From NCBI GenBank assembly GCA_007570785.1, contig ML661885.1, forward strand, positions 19,440,995 through 19,504,994: a stretch of DNA of 64,000 nucleotides, written 5' to 3'. Below the pieces are notes generated by a model. It saw nothing but the letters and a program-made list of their open reading frames with translations. It did no database searches and was not told where the DNA came from. A program made the position numbers and the translations under genes. Each line of letters opens with the position of its first letter. Within the stretch, counting starts at the first letter, position 1. Below, piece after piece: positions 36,991 to 46,557 of the stretch. This stretch comes from Antilocapra americana. Taxonomy: Eukaryota; Chordata; Mammalia; Artiodactyla; Antilocapridae.

Positions 36991-38266
36991 CCTGTTCAGT
37001 TCAGTTCAGTTCAGTCACTCAACATGTCCAACACTTTGTGACCCCATGAACTGCAGCATGCTAGGCCTTCCTGTCCATCACCAACTCCCGGAGTTTAGTC
37101 AAACTCAAGCCCATTGAATCTGTGATGCCATCTCATCCTCTGTCCTCCCCTTCTCCTCCCACCTTCAATCTTTCCCCTCATCAGGTCTTTTCAAATGTGT
37201 CACTTCTTTGCATCAGGTGGCCAAAGAATTGGAGTTTCAGCTTCAACATCAGTCCTTCCAGTAAATATTCAGGACTGATTTCCTTTAGGATGGACAGGTG
37301 GAATCTTCTTGCTGTCCAAGGGACTCTCAACAGTCTTCTCCAACACCACAGTCCAAAAGCATCAATTCTTCAGCACTCAGCTTTCTTTATAGTCTAACTC
37401 TCACATCCATACGTGACTATTGGAAAAACCATAGATTTAACTAGATGGACCTTTGTTGGCAAAGTAATATCTCTGCCTTTTAATATGCTGTCTAGGTTGG
37501 CCATAACTTTCCTTCCAAGGAACATGTGTCTTTTAATTTCATGGCTGCAACCACCATCTGCAGTGATTTTGGAGACCAAAAAAATAAGGTCTGCCACTGT
37601 TTCCATTGCTTCCCCATCTATTTGCCATAAAGTGATGGGACCGGATGCCATGATCTTAGTTTTCTGAATGTTGAATTTAAGCCAGCTTTTTCACTTTCCT
37701 CTTTCATTTTCATCAAGATGTTCTTTAGCTCTTTTTCACTTTCTGCCATAAGGTTGATGTCATCTGTGAATCTGAGGTTATTAATATTTCTCCTGGCAAA
37801 CTTGATTCTGGCTTATGCTTCATCCAGTCCAGCATTTCTCATGATGTACTCTGCATATAAGTTAAATAAGCAGGGTGACAATATACAGCCTTGACATACT
37901 CCTTACCCTATTTGTAACCAGTCTGCTGTTCCATGTGCAGTTCTAACTGTTGCTTCCTGACCTGCAAACAGATTTCTCAAGAGGCAGGTCAGGTGGTCTG
38001 TTATTCCCATCTCTAAGAATTGTTCACAGTTTGTTGTGATCCACACAATCAAAGACTTTAAATAAAGCAGAAGTAAATGCTTTTCTGGAATTCTCTTGCT
38101 TTTCGATGATCCAACAGACGTTGGCAATTTGATCTCTGGTTCCTCTGCCCTTTCTAAATCCAGCTTGAATATCTGGAAGTTCACAGCTCACATACTGTTG
38201 AAGCCTGGCTTGTAGAAGTTTGAGCATTACTTTGCTAGCATGTGAGTAAACCGGGTGGAAACAACT
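36991..38266 (-). mobile_element. BovB LINE, 5'-truncated, nested in L1
   Basis: Minus-strand BovB from tail (ttcagttcagttcagttcag) to within the RT. The frames 37394-37651, 37903-38184 and 38024-38227 carry, respectively, the post-YADD region, motif A with IVWITTNCEQ, and QAGFRKGRGTRDQIANVCWI. Duplications tcactaatcat (36980-36990) and tcactattcat (38267-38277) match at 10 of 11, and L1 sequence resumes cleanly on both sides. Confidence 0.93.
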
Positions 38267-38576
38267 TCACTATTCATTAAAGAAATGCAAATCAAAACTA
38301 CAGTGAAATATCATCTCACATTGGCCATAAGGGTCATCATTAAAAAATCTACAAACAATAAATCCTGAAGAAGGTGTGAAGAAAATAGAACTCTCTTATA
38401 TTGTTGGTGGGAATGTAAGTTGATACAGCCACTATTGAGAACAGCATGGAGGTTCCTTAAATAATTAAAAATAGAACTATCATATGACTCAGCAATCCCA
38501 CTCCAGGGCAAACGCCCAGAGAAAATACATGCACTCCAATGTCCATTGCAGCACTATTTACAATTGCCAGACCATG

Positions 38577-38806
38577 TGTGGGCATGCATGCTAAGTCTCT
38601 TCAGTCATGTCCAGTTTTGTGCAATGCTATGGATGGTAGCCTACCAGTCTCCTCTGTCCATGGGAGTCTCCAGGTAATAATACTGTAGTGGGTTACCATG
38701 CCCTCCTCCAGGAGATTCTTCCCAACCCAGGGGTAGAACCTGGGTCTTTTATGTCTCTTGGATCGGCATGGGGATTCTTTATCACTAGTGCCACCTGGAA
38801 AGCCCT
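38577..38806 (-). mobile_element. Bov-tA SINE nested in L1
   Basis: Tail (gctaagtctcttcagtcatg) left, head (atcactagtgccacctggaa) right. The host L1 phrase gccag-a-atg occurs on both sides (gccagaccatg, gccaggatatg), the likely target duplication. Confidence 0.9.
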
Positions 38807-39069
38807 GCCAGGATATGAAAGCAACCTAAATGTCCATTAAGAGAAGAATGGATAGCAAAGTTGTGGTACTTATACACAATGGAATATTACTCAGCCGTTA
38901 AAAAGGGATGAAACTGTGACATTTACAGAGACAGAACCAGAGACTGTCATTCTGAGTGAAGCAAGAGAAAAATAAATATTGTATATTAACTCATATATGC
39001 AGAATCTAGAAAAATGTTATAGGTGATCTTATTTGCAAAGAAAAATTAGACACAGATGGATCTAGGTTT

Positions 39070-39689
39070 ATTTTTAATGAAGATCTATGAAGGCAACTCT
39101 TTCAAATTACAAAGTATATTATAGCAAAATGGTCTTCAGAGAAAGTTTAATATTATTTTCATCAGATTTCATTATTTATTGTCATTATTCATAACATATT
39201 TCAGAATAAAATGTGACAGTAAATACAGTCAAGATACTTAAAAGTTATATTTTCTTATTTCTAAACTTTATTATATTAGTTATATTTTCATGGAAGTTAT
39301 AGAATTATTAATGCAAAAATATGACCTTTAAATGTGTTTCTACTTTCCTATTATTATTTTTGATATTTCCAATCAAAATTTATTTTTCCAACAAAGCAAG
39401 TAATGAAAAGGGAAAGCTAGATTAATCTTGCTTTTTGTTGTTTGTGTTTCTTTCAAATAATCTTAATATTTCAATTCTATTGGTTTACAAACCTTTTGAA
39501 ATTAAGGACTATGTTTTGTCTGTTTTTGTTTACCTGTAATCTTGCTTAGTGCCTGTGTATAATGTTTTAAATAATATTTTAATAAATATTTCTGTAAGTA
39601 AAAACTTTGAAAGTACTAGTCTCACAAAAAATTAGGTAAAAAAACGTAGATTAGAATGGTCAGATCAAATTTGTCTTGTTAGTCATGCT
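39070..39689. other. AT-rich unique stretch
   Basis: No gene or repeat recognised. Confidence 0.5.
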
Positions 39690-39904
39690 GTGTGTACTGT
39701 GCTTAGTCACTTTTTGTGTCTGAGTCTTTGTGACCCCATGGACTCTAGCCTACCAGGCTTCTCTGTCCATGGGGGTTCTCCAGGCAAGAATACTAGAGTG
39801 AATTGCCATGCCCTCCTCCAGGGAATCTTCCCAATCCAGGAATACAACCCAGGTCTCCTGCATTGCAGGTGGATTCTTCATTGTCTGAGTCACCAGGGAA
39901 GCCC
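39690..39904 (-). mobile_element. Bov-tA SINE (first of a minus-strand run)
   Basis: Tail gtgcttagtcactttttgtg, middle ccctcctccagggaatcttc, head tgtctgagtcaccagggaag. The next SINE piece abuts directly. Confidence 0.9.
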
Positions 39905-40022
39905 AAGAATACTGGAGAAGGTAGCCTATCACTTTCTAGGAGATTGTCCTGACCCAAGAATTGAACCAAGGTCTCATGTATTACAGACTGATTCTTTACC
40001 AGCTGAATTAACAGGGAAATCC
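39905..40022 (-). mobile_element. Bov-tA SINE, head half only
   Basis: Contains gaatactggagaaggtagcc and accagctgaattaacaggga; no tail. It is either a remnant into which the previous SINE inserted or a truncated copy. Confidence 0.8.
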
Positions 40023-40026
40023 TACT

Positions 40027-40308
40027 CTGCTGCTGCTGCGGCTGCTGCTAAGTCTCGTCAGTCGTGTCCGACTCTGTGTGACCTCACAGACGTCAGCCCA
40101 CCAGGCTCCCCCATCCCTGGGATTCTCCAGGCAAGAACACTGGAGTGGGTTTCCATTTCCTTCTCCAATGCATGAAAGTGAAAAGTGAAAGTGAGGTCGT
40201 TCAGTCGTGTACGACTCAGCGACCACATGGACTGCAGCCTACCAGGCTCCTCCATCCATGGGATTTTTCAGGCAAGAGTACTGGAGTGGGTCGCCAATGC
40301 CTTCTCCG
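40027..40308 (-). mobile_element. Bov-A2 SINE (two A units) with trinucleotide tail
   Basis: The (CTG)n start is the reverse complement of the AGC-repeat tail of Bov-A2. Two similar A units follow (gtcgtgtccgactctgtgtg and cagtcgtgtacgactcagcg), each ending in a 'tggagtggg' block, linked by gtgaaaagtgaaagtgag. No tRNA-derived head, as expected for Bov-A2. CpGs are well kept, suggesting youth. Confidence 0.93.
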
Positions 40309-40482
40309 AATCATACTCTAGTGCTATTATAAATCTAACTGAATTAAATTGGTTTAAAGATGCTGTCAACATCTTCAGGAAAGAGATACAATGATTTTTG
40401 GTTATTAGAATTCAGATACAACATATCGATAATTTTGTGCTGATTAGAATGTCTGTTTTGAGACAGCAACCAGATCATTCTC

Positions 40483-40711
40483 TGTGTGCATGCTACATGC
40501 TAAATTGTTTCAATCTTGGCTGGTTCTTTGAGACCCTATGGACTGTAACTCACCAGGTTCCTTTGCCCATAGGCTTTCCCAGGCAATAATATTGGAGTAG
40601 GTTGCCATGCCCTCCTCCAGGGTGTCTTCCTGACCAAGGGATCAAATCCATGTCTCTTATGTCTCTTGCATTGACAGAAGAGTTCTTTACCACTAGCACC
40701 ACCTGGGAAAC
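40483..40711 (-). mobile_element. Bov-tA SINE
   Basis: Tail catgctaaattgtttcaatc, middle tgccctcctccagggtgtct, head accactagcaccacctggga. Fourth minus-strand SINE piece within about 1 kb. Confidence 0.88.
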
Positions 40712-40746
40712 ACAGAACATTCCTTAAGCATACCCTAACCCATACT

Positions 40747-40846
40747 GCTCCCCTGAACTTATATTGCTAATGCATCACTGTTATGGATCTGAATAAGCTC
40801 CCCTGAACTTATATTGCTAATGCATCACTGTTATGGATCTGAATAA
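40747..40846. repeat. Perfect 50-bp tandem duplication
   Basis: Units 40747-40796 and 40797-40846 are identical, each starting gctcccctgaacttatattg. There are no mismatches, so the duplication is recent or a misassembly. Confidence 0.95.
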
Positions 40847-40870
40847 GTTCGTAAATTGTTGCTTTAATTC

Positions 40871-40911
40871 AGAATTTGTCCACCTTGGCACTACTGAGAT
40901 TTGAGTCACAT

Positions 40912-40957
<46 letters not shown>

Positions 40958-41090
40958 CTGTCCTGTGCCTTAGGTATATTTAGCTGCATCCAGAGCCTCT
41001 ACCTATTTACATGAATAACACTCCTCCTCCCACTTCTTGCCAGATGTGAAGACCATTAATGTCTCTAAACATTACTAAATATCACCCAGA
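40871..41090 (+). mobile_element. MER20 (hAT-type) with TG expansion
   Basis: The phrases caccttggcactactgagat, gctgtcctgtgccttaggta and agctgcatccagagcctcta follow the MER20 order. A (TG)n run at 40914-40953 sits where the consensus has a short TTGTTGTGG. Non-autonomous, no coding part. Confidence 0.75.
40914..40953. repeat. (TG)n microsatellite
   Basis: About 20 uninterrupted TG units, read directly. Confidence 0.97.
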
Positions 41091-41769
41091 GAACACAACT
41101 TTCCTCCAAACCACACATCTGGCTCCTGAAAACTAGTGCTCTCTTCCTTCAGAGCAGGTGGAGCAACTCTTGCTGCTGTTTGAGGTCAAAAGGAAAGTCT
41201 AAGATGATTCTGTCATTTGAATTCGATAGGTTTCTGGAGTTTTTCACTGGGCTTTGTGTATTAAAACCATGGAAAAGTCTTGTGATATATCCTATTCACA
41301 TTGCTTATCATTCTGCCCACTAATTTTCAGAAATATCTTCTAAGTTATACATAATTTTTGTTATAATTTGTCAACCAAATTGTATTATAACATAGGACAG
41401 TATCACTTTTCTTTATTCCAATCCCACTTTTAACCATATTGAATCTGTTTTCCTCTTGATTTGTGTGTGATTGCAAAGTTTTCACACTTGCTAAGTGAAC
41501 AATACAATCTCATTTAATTAGTTAAAGTTAATTCTAGTTTGTTGTAAAGTTTAAGCATCAAACTCAATTCAAATTTTCCTCCTGTGAACTCCTTTTGCTT
41601 GAATTCGAAGTAGTGTGGATTCTGGCTCTAAGACTTCTCCCTGATCCATAGATTTTTTCCATGTAGGGTGGATTATTGACCTGTTCTGATTCAGTCTAGT
41701 TTCTTTTTTTTAATTTTTTTCTGATACTATGGGCCTCTGTTAATTTGGTGATTCCAAATAAATTCTCAG
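41091..41769. other. Unique stretch, no supported gene
   Basis: No repeat or coding signature recognised; T-run at 41703-41718. Confidence 0.45.
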
Positions 41770-41802
41770 TGTGTGTATGTGTCTGTCTGTGTGTGTGTGT
41801 TA

Positions 41803-41895
41803 TGGTAGCTCAGACTGTAGAGAATCTGCCTACAATACAGGATCCCCAGATTTGATTCCTGGGTTGGGAAGATCACCTGGAGAAGGGATTGGCAA
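41803..41895 (+). mobile_element. Bov-tA SINE head, 3'-cut
   Basis: Head region ggtagctcagactgtagaga to gggttgggaagatcacctgg is present, then the sequence switches to LTR text at 41896. A TG-rich run (41770-41800) precedes it. The missing tail suggests the LTR insertion or a deletion removed it. Confidence 0.8.
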
Positions 41896-42125
41896 TGGGG
41901 CAAGGAATAGTGACTTTATTCAGAAAGCCCACAGACTGAGAAAATAGTAGACTAGTGTCCCAAAGAACCATCTTACCCAAATTAGAATTCAGGCTTCTTT
42001 TATATTAAAAGTGGAAGGGGTGTAATTAGTTGTTGCGTACTTTTTGGTGTTAGAATCCATTTTTCTAGCCGCTGTCCATATGTGTCAGGTCATGATGCTC
42101 CTGTAAATGTCCAACAAGAAAAATG
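41896..42125 (-). mobile_element. ERV LTR fragment (ruminant type)
   Basis: On the minus strand, AATAAA (rc at about 41915-41920) sits in ttctgaataaagtcactatt followed by ccttgcccca, as in R/U5 of a ruminant ERV LTR; upstream are gggacactagtctactattt and gatggttctttggga. Only the left edge (tggggcaagg) is clear; the right boundary and family are not. Confidence 0.5.
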
Positions 42126-42767
42126 TTATTCTTTGCTCTGCAAATATTAATTTTTGTATGAATGGAAAAGTGTTATGCATTTACAAATCAGAACCTTGAG
42201 AATGAACTCTACTGTATATTTCAGGATAATAGGTAGCCAAAAGCAATAGAATATAAAGGTGAAAGTAAAACAAACAAATTTAATATGAAGTCAGATTTGT
42301 TCTTCCATGTGTCTTTTTGCTAGACTGAACACAGCACTCTCCAGATTGCACAAAAGAAACCTTTCTAATAGACATCTCTTGCCCTGCCCCTGCTAGGAGT
42401 AGATGACCCCTCACTTGACTCATATCCCCCACTGGACTCAGCAGCCATTTGCAGAACAACATTAATCCTGCCTCTTTTCTAGTCTACACTATTTACCTTC
42501 CATAACGACTAAAACCAATGGACTCCTCTGCTGCTTGCTTGTGTGACTGCAAAGTTTTAGACTGAAATAGGAATAACCCAGATCATGTTCCCAGGTTCAT
42601 TGCAATGCACTCTCTTTGGCTTTACTGGGATTCACTACTTTGTAGATTTCTTATCTTCAACTACCAGGAACAAGCTTCATTACTTATTTAGAGATTTTCT
42701 CAAATCTCAGAGAAAAATGTTAAATATCTTTTCATCTTCCCCATCTTTGGGAATTAAGACTAAAATG
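42126..42767. other. Unassigned stretch, possibly LTR-derived in part
   Basis: No open coding region supported. The block 42290-42560 is GC-richer than neighbours and may belong to the LTR insertion, but I cannot show it. Confidence 0.35.
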
Positions 42768-44150
42768 CTGTTGTTCAGTCACCAAGTCATGTCCAACTCT
42801 CTGACACCCCATGAGCTGGAGTACCCCAGGCTTCCTCGTCCTTCACTACCTCCTGGAGTTTGCTCAAACTCATGTCCACTGTGTCAGTGGTGCCATCCAA
42901 CCATCTCATTCTCTGTTGTACCTTCTCCTTTTGCCCATAATCTTTCCCAGAATCAGGGTCTTTTCCAATGAGTCAGCCCTTCGCATCAGGTGGCCAAAGT
43001 ATTGGAGCTTCAACTTCAGCATCAGTCTTTACTGTGAATATTCAGGACTGATTTCTGTTAAGATTCATTGGTTTGATCTCCTTGCAGTCCAAGGGACTCA
43101 AGAATCTTCTTCAGCATCACAGTGTGAAAGCATTAATTCTTCAGCACTGAGCTTTCTTTATGGTCCTGAGCCTTTTTTATGGTCAAACTCTCACATCCAT
43201 GCATGACTACTGGAAAAATAATAGCTTTGACTAGACAGACCTTTGTTGGCAAAGTGATGTCTCTGCTATTTAATATGCTAAGTTTGTCAGCTTTCCTTCC
43301 AAGGAGAAAGCATCTTTTAATTTCATGGCTGCAGCCAGTATTGGCAATGATTTTGGAGCCCAAGAAAATAAAATCTGTCACTGTTCCCACTTTTTCCACA
43401 TTTATTTGCCATAAAGTGATGTGTCCATCTAGTCTAGTCAAAGCTATGGTTTTTCCAGTAGTCATATATAGATGTGAGAATTGGACTATAAAGAAAGCTG
43501 AGCGCTGACGAATTGATGCTTCTGGACTGTGGTGTTGGAGAAGACTCTTGAGAATCCCTTGGACTGCAGGAGATCCAGCCTGCCCATCCTAAAGGAAATT
43601 AGTCCTGAATATTCAATAGAAGGACTGATGCTGAAGACGAAACTCCAATATTTTAGCCACGTGATGCGAAGAACTGACTCATTTGAAAAGACCCTGATGC
43701 TGGGAAAGATTGAAGGCGAGAGGAGAAGGGGACGGCAGAGGATGAGATGGTTGGATGGCATCACTGACTTGATGGACATGAGTTTGAGTAAACTCTGGGA
43801 GTTGGTGATGGACAGGGAGGCCTGGCATGCTGCAGTCCATGGGGTTGCAAAGAGTCAGACACAACTAAACGACTGAACTGATCCGATGAGTTCAAATGCC
43901 ATGATCTTATATTTTTGAATGTTAAGTTTTAAGACAGCTTTTCCACTCTCCTCTTTCACCTTCATCATGAAGCTTTTTATTTCCTCTTTGGTTTCTGCCA
44001 TTATGGTGTTGTCATCTGTATATTTGAAGTTGTTGATATTTCTCCCGGCAACTTTGACTCTAACTTGTGAGTCGTCCGGCACAGCATTTTGTGTGAGGTA
44101 CTCTGCATATAAGTTAAATAAACAGAGTGAAAATGTATAACCTTTACATA
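42768..44150 (-). mobile_element. BovB LINE split by an inverted BovB
   Basis: Minus-strand BovB from tail (gctgttgttcagtcaccaag) to the region around YADD, in two blocks: 42768-43424 and about 43888-44150. The second block includes rc of the YADD region (the minus frame 43855-44082 reads FKYTDDNTIMAETKEEIK, motif C changed from YADD to YTDD). The gap holds a plus-strand BovB. A 34-base local insertion at about 43160 (gtcctgagccttttttatgg) looks like a small internal duplication. Confidence 0.9.
43425..43887 (+). mobile_element. BovB LINE 3' end nested in a minus BovB
   Basis: Starts gtccatctagtctagtcaaa and runs to the BovB tail (cacaactaaacgactgaact). The frame 43529-43876 (115 aa) carries [22 protein letters not shown] and [20 protein letters not shown]. 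Because the host copy also has these regions, this is a second insertion and not an inversion of the host. Confidence 0.9.
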
Positions 44151-44398
44151 AAATAAACTCATGCTAATGAATGAGGTTCCCAGAACAATCTCCAGAGAAC
44201 TCCTCACATACTCTTCTGTTCTGTAAGTACAAAAGATGTTTTAGGGGGAAGTAGTTGTCCTATCTTTTGATTGCCTTCTTTGCTGCTTATTTTCCTAAAC
44301 TTAGGACCTTGACTACATTTTTAGGACAAAGGGAAAACTCCAATATTATATCCTGTTTTATGTGCATGACTCTTGAGTATTTGTTTTTTTCCTTTAAT
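44151..44398. other. Short unique spacer
   Basis: No repeat or gene recognised. Confidence 0.45.
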
Positions 44399-44944
44399 AT
44401 CTATGTTATCAGTTGTGTCCAACTCTTTGAGACCCCATGAACTGCAGCATGCAAGGCTGCTCTGTCCATCACCAACTCCCAGAGTCCACCCAAACCCATG
44501 TCCATTGAGTCGGTGATGCCATCCAGCCATCTCATCCTCTGTCTTCCCCTTCTCCTCCTGCCCTCAATCCTTCCCAGCATCAGGGTCTTTACCAATGAGT
44601 CAACTCTTTGCATGAGGTGGCCAAAGTATTGGAGTTTCAGCTTCAACATCAGTCCTTCCAATGAACACCCAGGACTGATCTCCTTTAGGATGGACTGGTT
44701 GGATCTCCTTGCAGTCCAAGGGACTCTCAAGAGTCTTCTCCAATACCACAGTTCAAAAGCATCAATCCTTTGGTGCTCAGCCTTTTTTACCATCCAACTC
44801 TCACATCCATACATGACTACTGGAAAAACCATAGCCTTGACTAGACAAATCTTTGTTGGCAAAATAATGTCTCTGCTTTTCTATATGTTATCCAGGTTGG
44901 CCATAACTTTCTTTCCAAGGAGTAGGCATCTTTTGATTTCATGG

Positions 44945-45480
44945 AGACCTAGAGGAGCTACCCCAGGCAGGAGGTTGGGAGGATCTTCCCTGGGCCGGAG
45001 GTTGAGGGTGGCAGTTGGGAGGACCTACCCCAGGCCAGAGGTCAGGGCGGCCGCTGAGAGGAGCTACCCTGTGTCCGTGATCAGGGGCGGCAGCTGCACT
45101 TTGCTGGAGCAGCTGTGAAAAGATACCCCACGTCCAAGGTAAGAGAAACCCAGAAGCATGGCCGAGAGGAGCTACCTCATGCTCGAGGTCAGGGGTGGAG
45201 GCCGAAAAGAGCTACCACATGCCCAACAAATGGCAATTGGGCCGGCGCAGGAGGGCTGAGAGGAGCCACTCCATGATCACGGTCAGGAAGGATGACTGTG
45301 AGGAGATACCCATCATCCAAGGTAAGGAGCAGCGGCTGCACTTTGCTGGAGCAACCATGAAGAGGTATCCCACGTCAGAGGTAGGAGAAACCCAAGCAAG
45401 AAGGTAAGTGTTGTGAAAGAGCATCCCAGGGCAGAGATACTAGAACCATACTAGCCAATCTGATCACACGGACCACAGCC
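44945..45480 (+). promoter_or_regulatory. BovB 5' leader, GC-rich, with internal repeats
   Basis: GC- and CpG-rich against an AT-rich background. It consists of degenerate copies of gaggagctaccccatg and gaggtcaggggcggc. A larger unit, ctgcactttgctggagca..., recurs at 45094 and 45336 (about 60 bp, period 242). Tandem units in a 5' leader are typical of LINE internal promoters, but activity here is inference. It is a different leader from that of the BovB at 15.2 kb. Confidence 0.65.
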
Positions 45481-45538
45481 TTGTCTAACTCAGTGAAACT
45501 AAGCCATGCCATGTGGGGCCACCCAATAAGGAAGGGTC

Positions 45539-45964
45539 ATGGTAGAGAGGCATGACAGAATGTGGTCCACTGGAGAAGGGAATGGCAAACCACTTTGGTA
45601 TTCTTGCCTTGAGAACCCCATGAACAGTATGAAAAGGCAAAAAGATAGGACACTAAAAGATGAACTCCCCAGGTCGGTAGGTCCCCAGTATGCTATTGGA
45701 GATCAGTGGAGAAATAATTCAAGAAAGAATGAAGGGATGGAGCCAAAGCAAAATCAGTGCCCAATTGTGGATGTGACTGGTGATAGAATCAAGGTCCGAT
45801 GTTGTAAAGAGCAATACTACATAGGAACCTGGAATGTTAGGTCCATGAATCAAGGCAAACTGGAAGCAGTCAAACAGGTGATGGCAAGAGTGAACATCAA
45901 CATTCTAGGAATCAGTGAACTAAGATGGACTGGAATGGATGAATTTAACTCAGATGACCATTAA
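45539..45964 (+). pseudogene. BovB ORF N-terminus (endonuclease start), truncated
   Basis: A 141-codon frame: a BovB-typical lead (RMWSTGEGNGKPLWYSCLEN), then the endonuclease N-terminus GTWNVRSMNQGKLEAVKQ and INILGISELRWTGMDEFNSD. The Asn of TWNVRS and Glu of SELRW correspond to catalytic positions of AP-type endonucleases. It stops at TAA after DDH and the element is cut soon after at 46028. The start choice is the first ATG; the real one may lie upstream or downstream. Confidence 0.85.
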
Positions 45965-46038
45965 AGCTACTACTGTGGGCAGGAATCCCTTAGAAGAAAT
46001 GGAGTAGCCATCATGGTCAGCAAAAGAGATCTATATTA

Positions 46039-46108
46039 ATAAGGATTAATTCGTTTCTTCATTTGATGCTGGCACAGAAGAAAATCTTGATCCTGTAACT
46101 TACATAAC
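46039..46108. other. Short unique spacer
   Basis: Nothing recognised. Confidence 0.4.
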
Positions 46109-46557
46109 TGTGATGGTTAATTTTATGTGTCAACTTGAAATGTGTTTTTAAATGAAATTAACATTTAAAAATGTGAACTTTGGATGAAGCAGAATGCTTT
46201 CTGTGATAGAAATTGTACTTACCTACTCAGTTGAAGGTCTGAATAGAACAAAGTGACCAGTCTCCATGAGCAAGAATTTCTCCAACAGACTGCCTTGGGC
46301 CTTCACTAGAACTATCAAGATCTAGATCTTCACCAGCCAGCTTTTGGACTAGAAATACACCATCAGCTCTTTTGGGCCTTTACCTCAGAGACCCACAGTA
46401 TTGTGGGTCTTCAGGTCTTCAGATTTTGCACTGAAGATTTTGGACTTCCCAACCTCCATAATCACATGATACAGCTTCTTATAACAGATTATATAATATA
46501 TATATATATATTTTTTTTCTATCACTTCTGTTTCTCTAGAGAACCTTGACTAATGCA
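46109..46557 (+). repeat. Ancient LTR-like eutherian repeat
   Basis: Starts tgtgatggttaattttatgt and ends ttgactaatgca, with TG...CA ends. Internal phrases cagttgaaggtctgaataga and cagattttgcactgaagatt match a widespread old mammalian repeat I recognise by text but cannot name surely. Flanks ataac / ataat fit a decayed 5-bp duplication. The usual AATAAA near the 3' end is decayed and has become an AT run. Confidence 0.5.

Larger units (their letters stand above)
36239..39059 (-). mobile_element. L1 LINE with 5' inversion, split by three insertions
   Basis: The left part (36239 to about 36680) is minus-strand L1 3' UTR. The right part (about 36690-39059) is plus-strand ORF2 C-terminal region running past the ORF2 stop into the start of the 3' UTR (gcagaatctagaaaaatg). 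The two parts meet in the 3' UTR at nearly adjacent positions of the element. Duplications atctagattt (36229-36238) and atctaggttt (39060-39069) match at 9 of 10. Later insertions are a Bov-tA piece (36487), a BovB (36991) and a Bov-tA (38577). ORF2 traces include ttattgttggtgggaatg and gaatattactcagccgttaa. All frames are broken. Confidence 0.88.
44409..46028 (-). mobile_element. BovB LINE with 5' inversion and retained 5' leader
   Basis: Left part 44409-44944 is minus-strand BovB, tail to mid RT (ending rc of ...catggctgcag/ttttgatttcatgg). Right part 44945-46028 is plus-strand: a GC-rich leader, then ORF start and endonuclease N-terminus. Duplications atctatgtta (44399-44408) and atctatatta (46029-46038) match at 9 of 10 and enclose both parts, so this is one insertion. 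The element is missing the endonuclease C-terminus and the RT YADD region. This geometry equals L1 twin priming. Confidence 0.88.

Noticed and set aside
39690..40175. 161-codon plus frame as a gene
   Set aside because: It is the antisense of three SINE pieces, with alanine and serine runs from the trinucleotide tail of Bov-A2.
43425..43887. Twin-primed inversion of the surrounding BovB
   Set aside because: The same BovB region is also present in the surrounding minus-strand copy, so it is an extra insertion, not an inverted part.
44945..45480. CpG island of a host gene promoter
   Set aside because: The GC-rich block is continuous with a BovB reading frame and lies inside the BovB target duplication.
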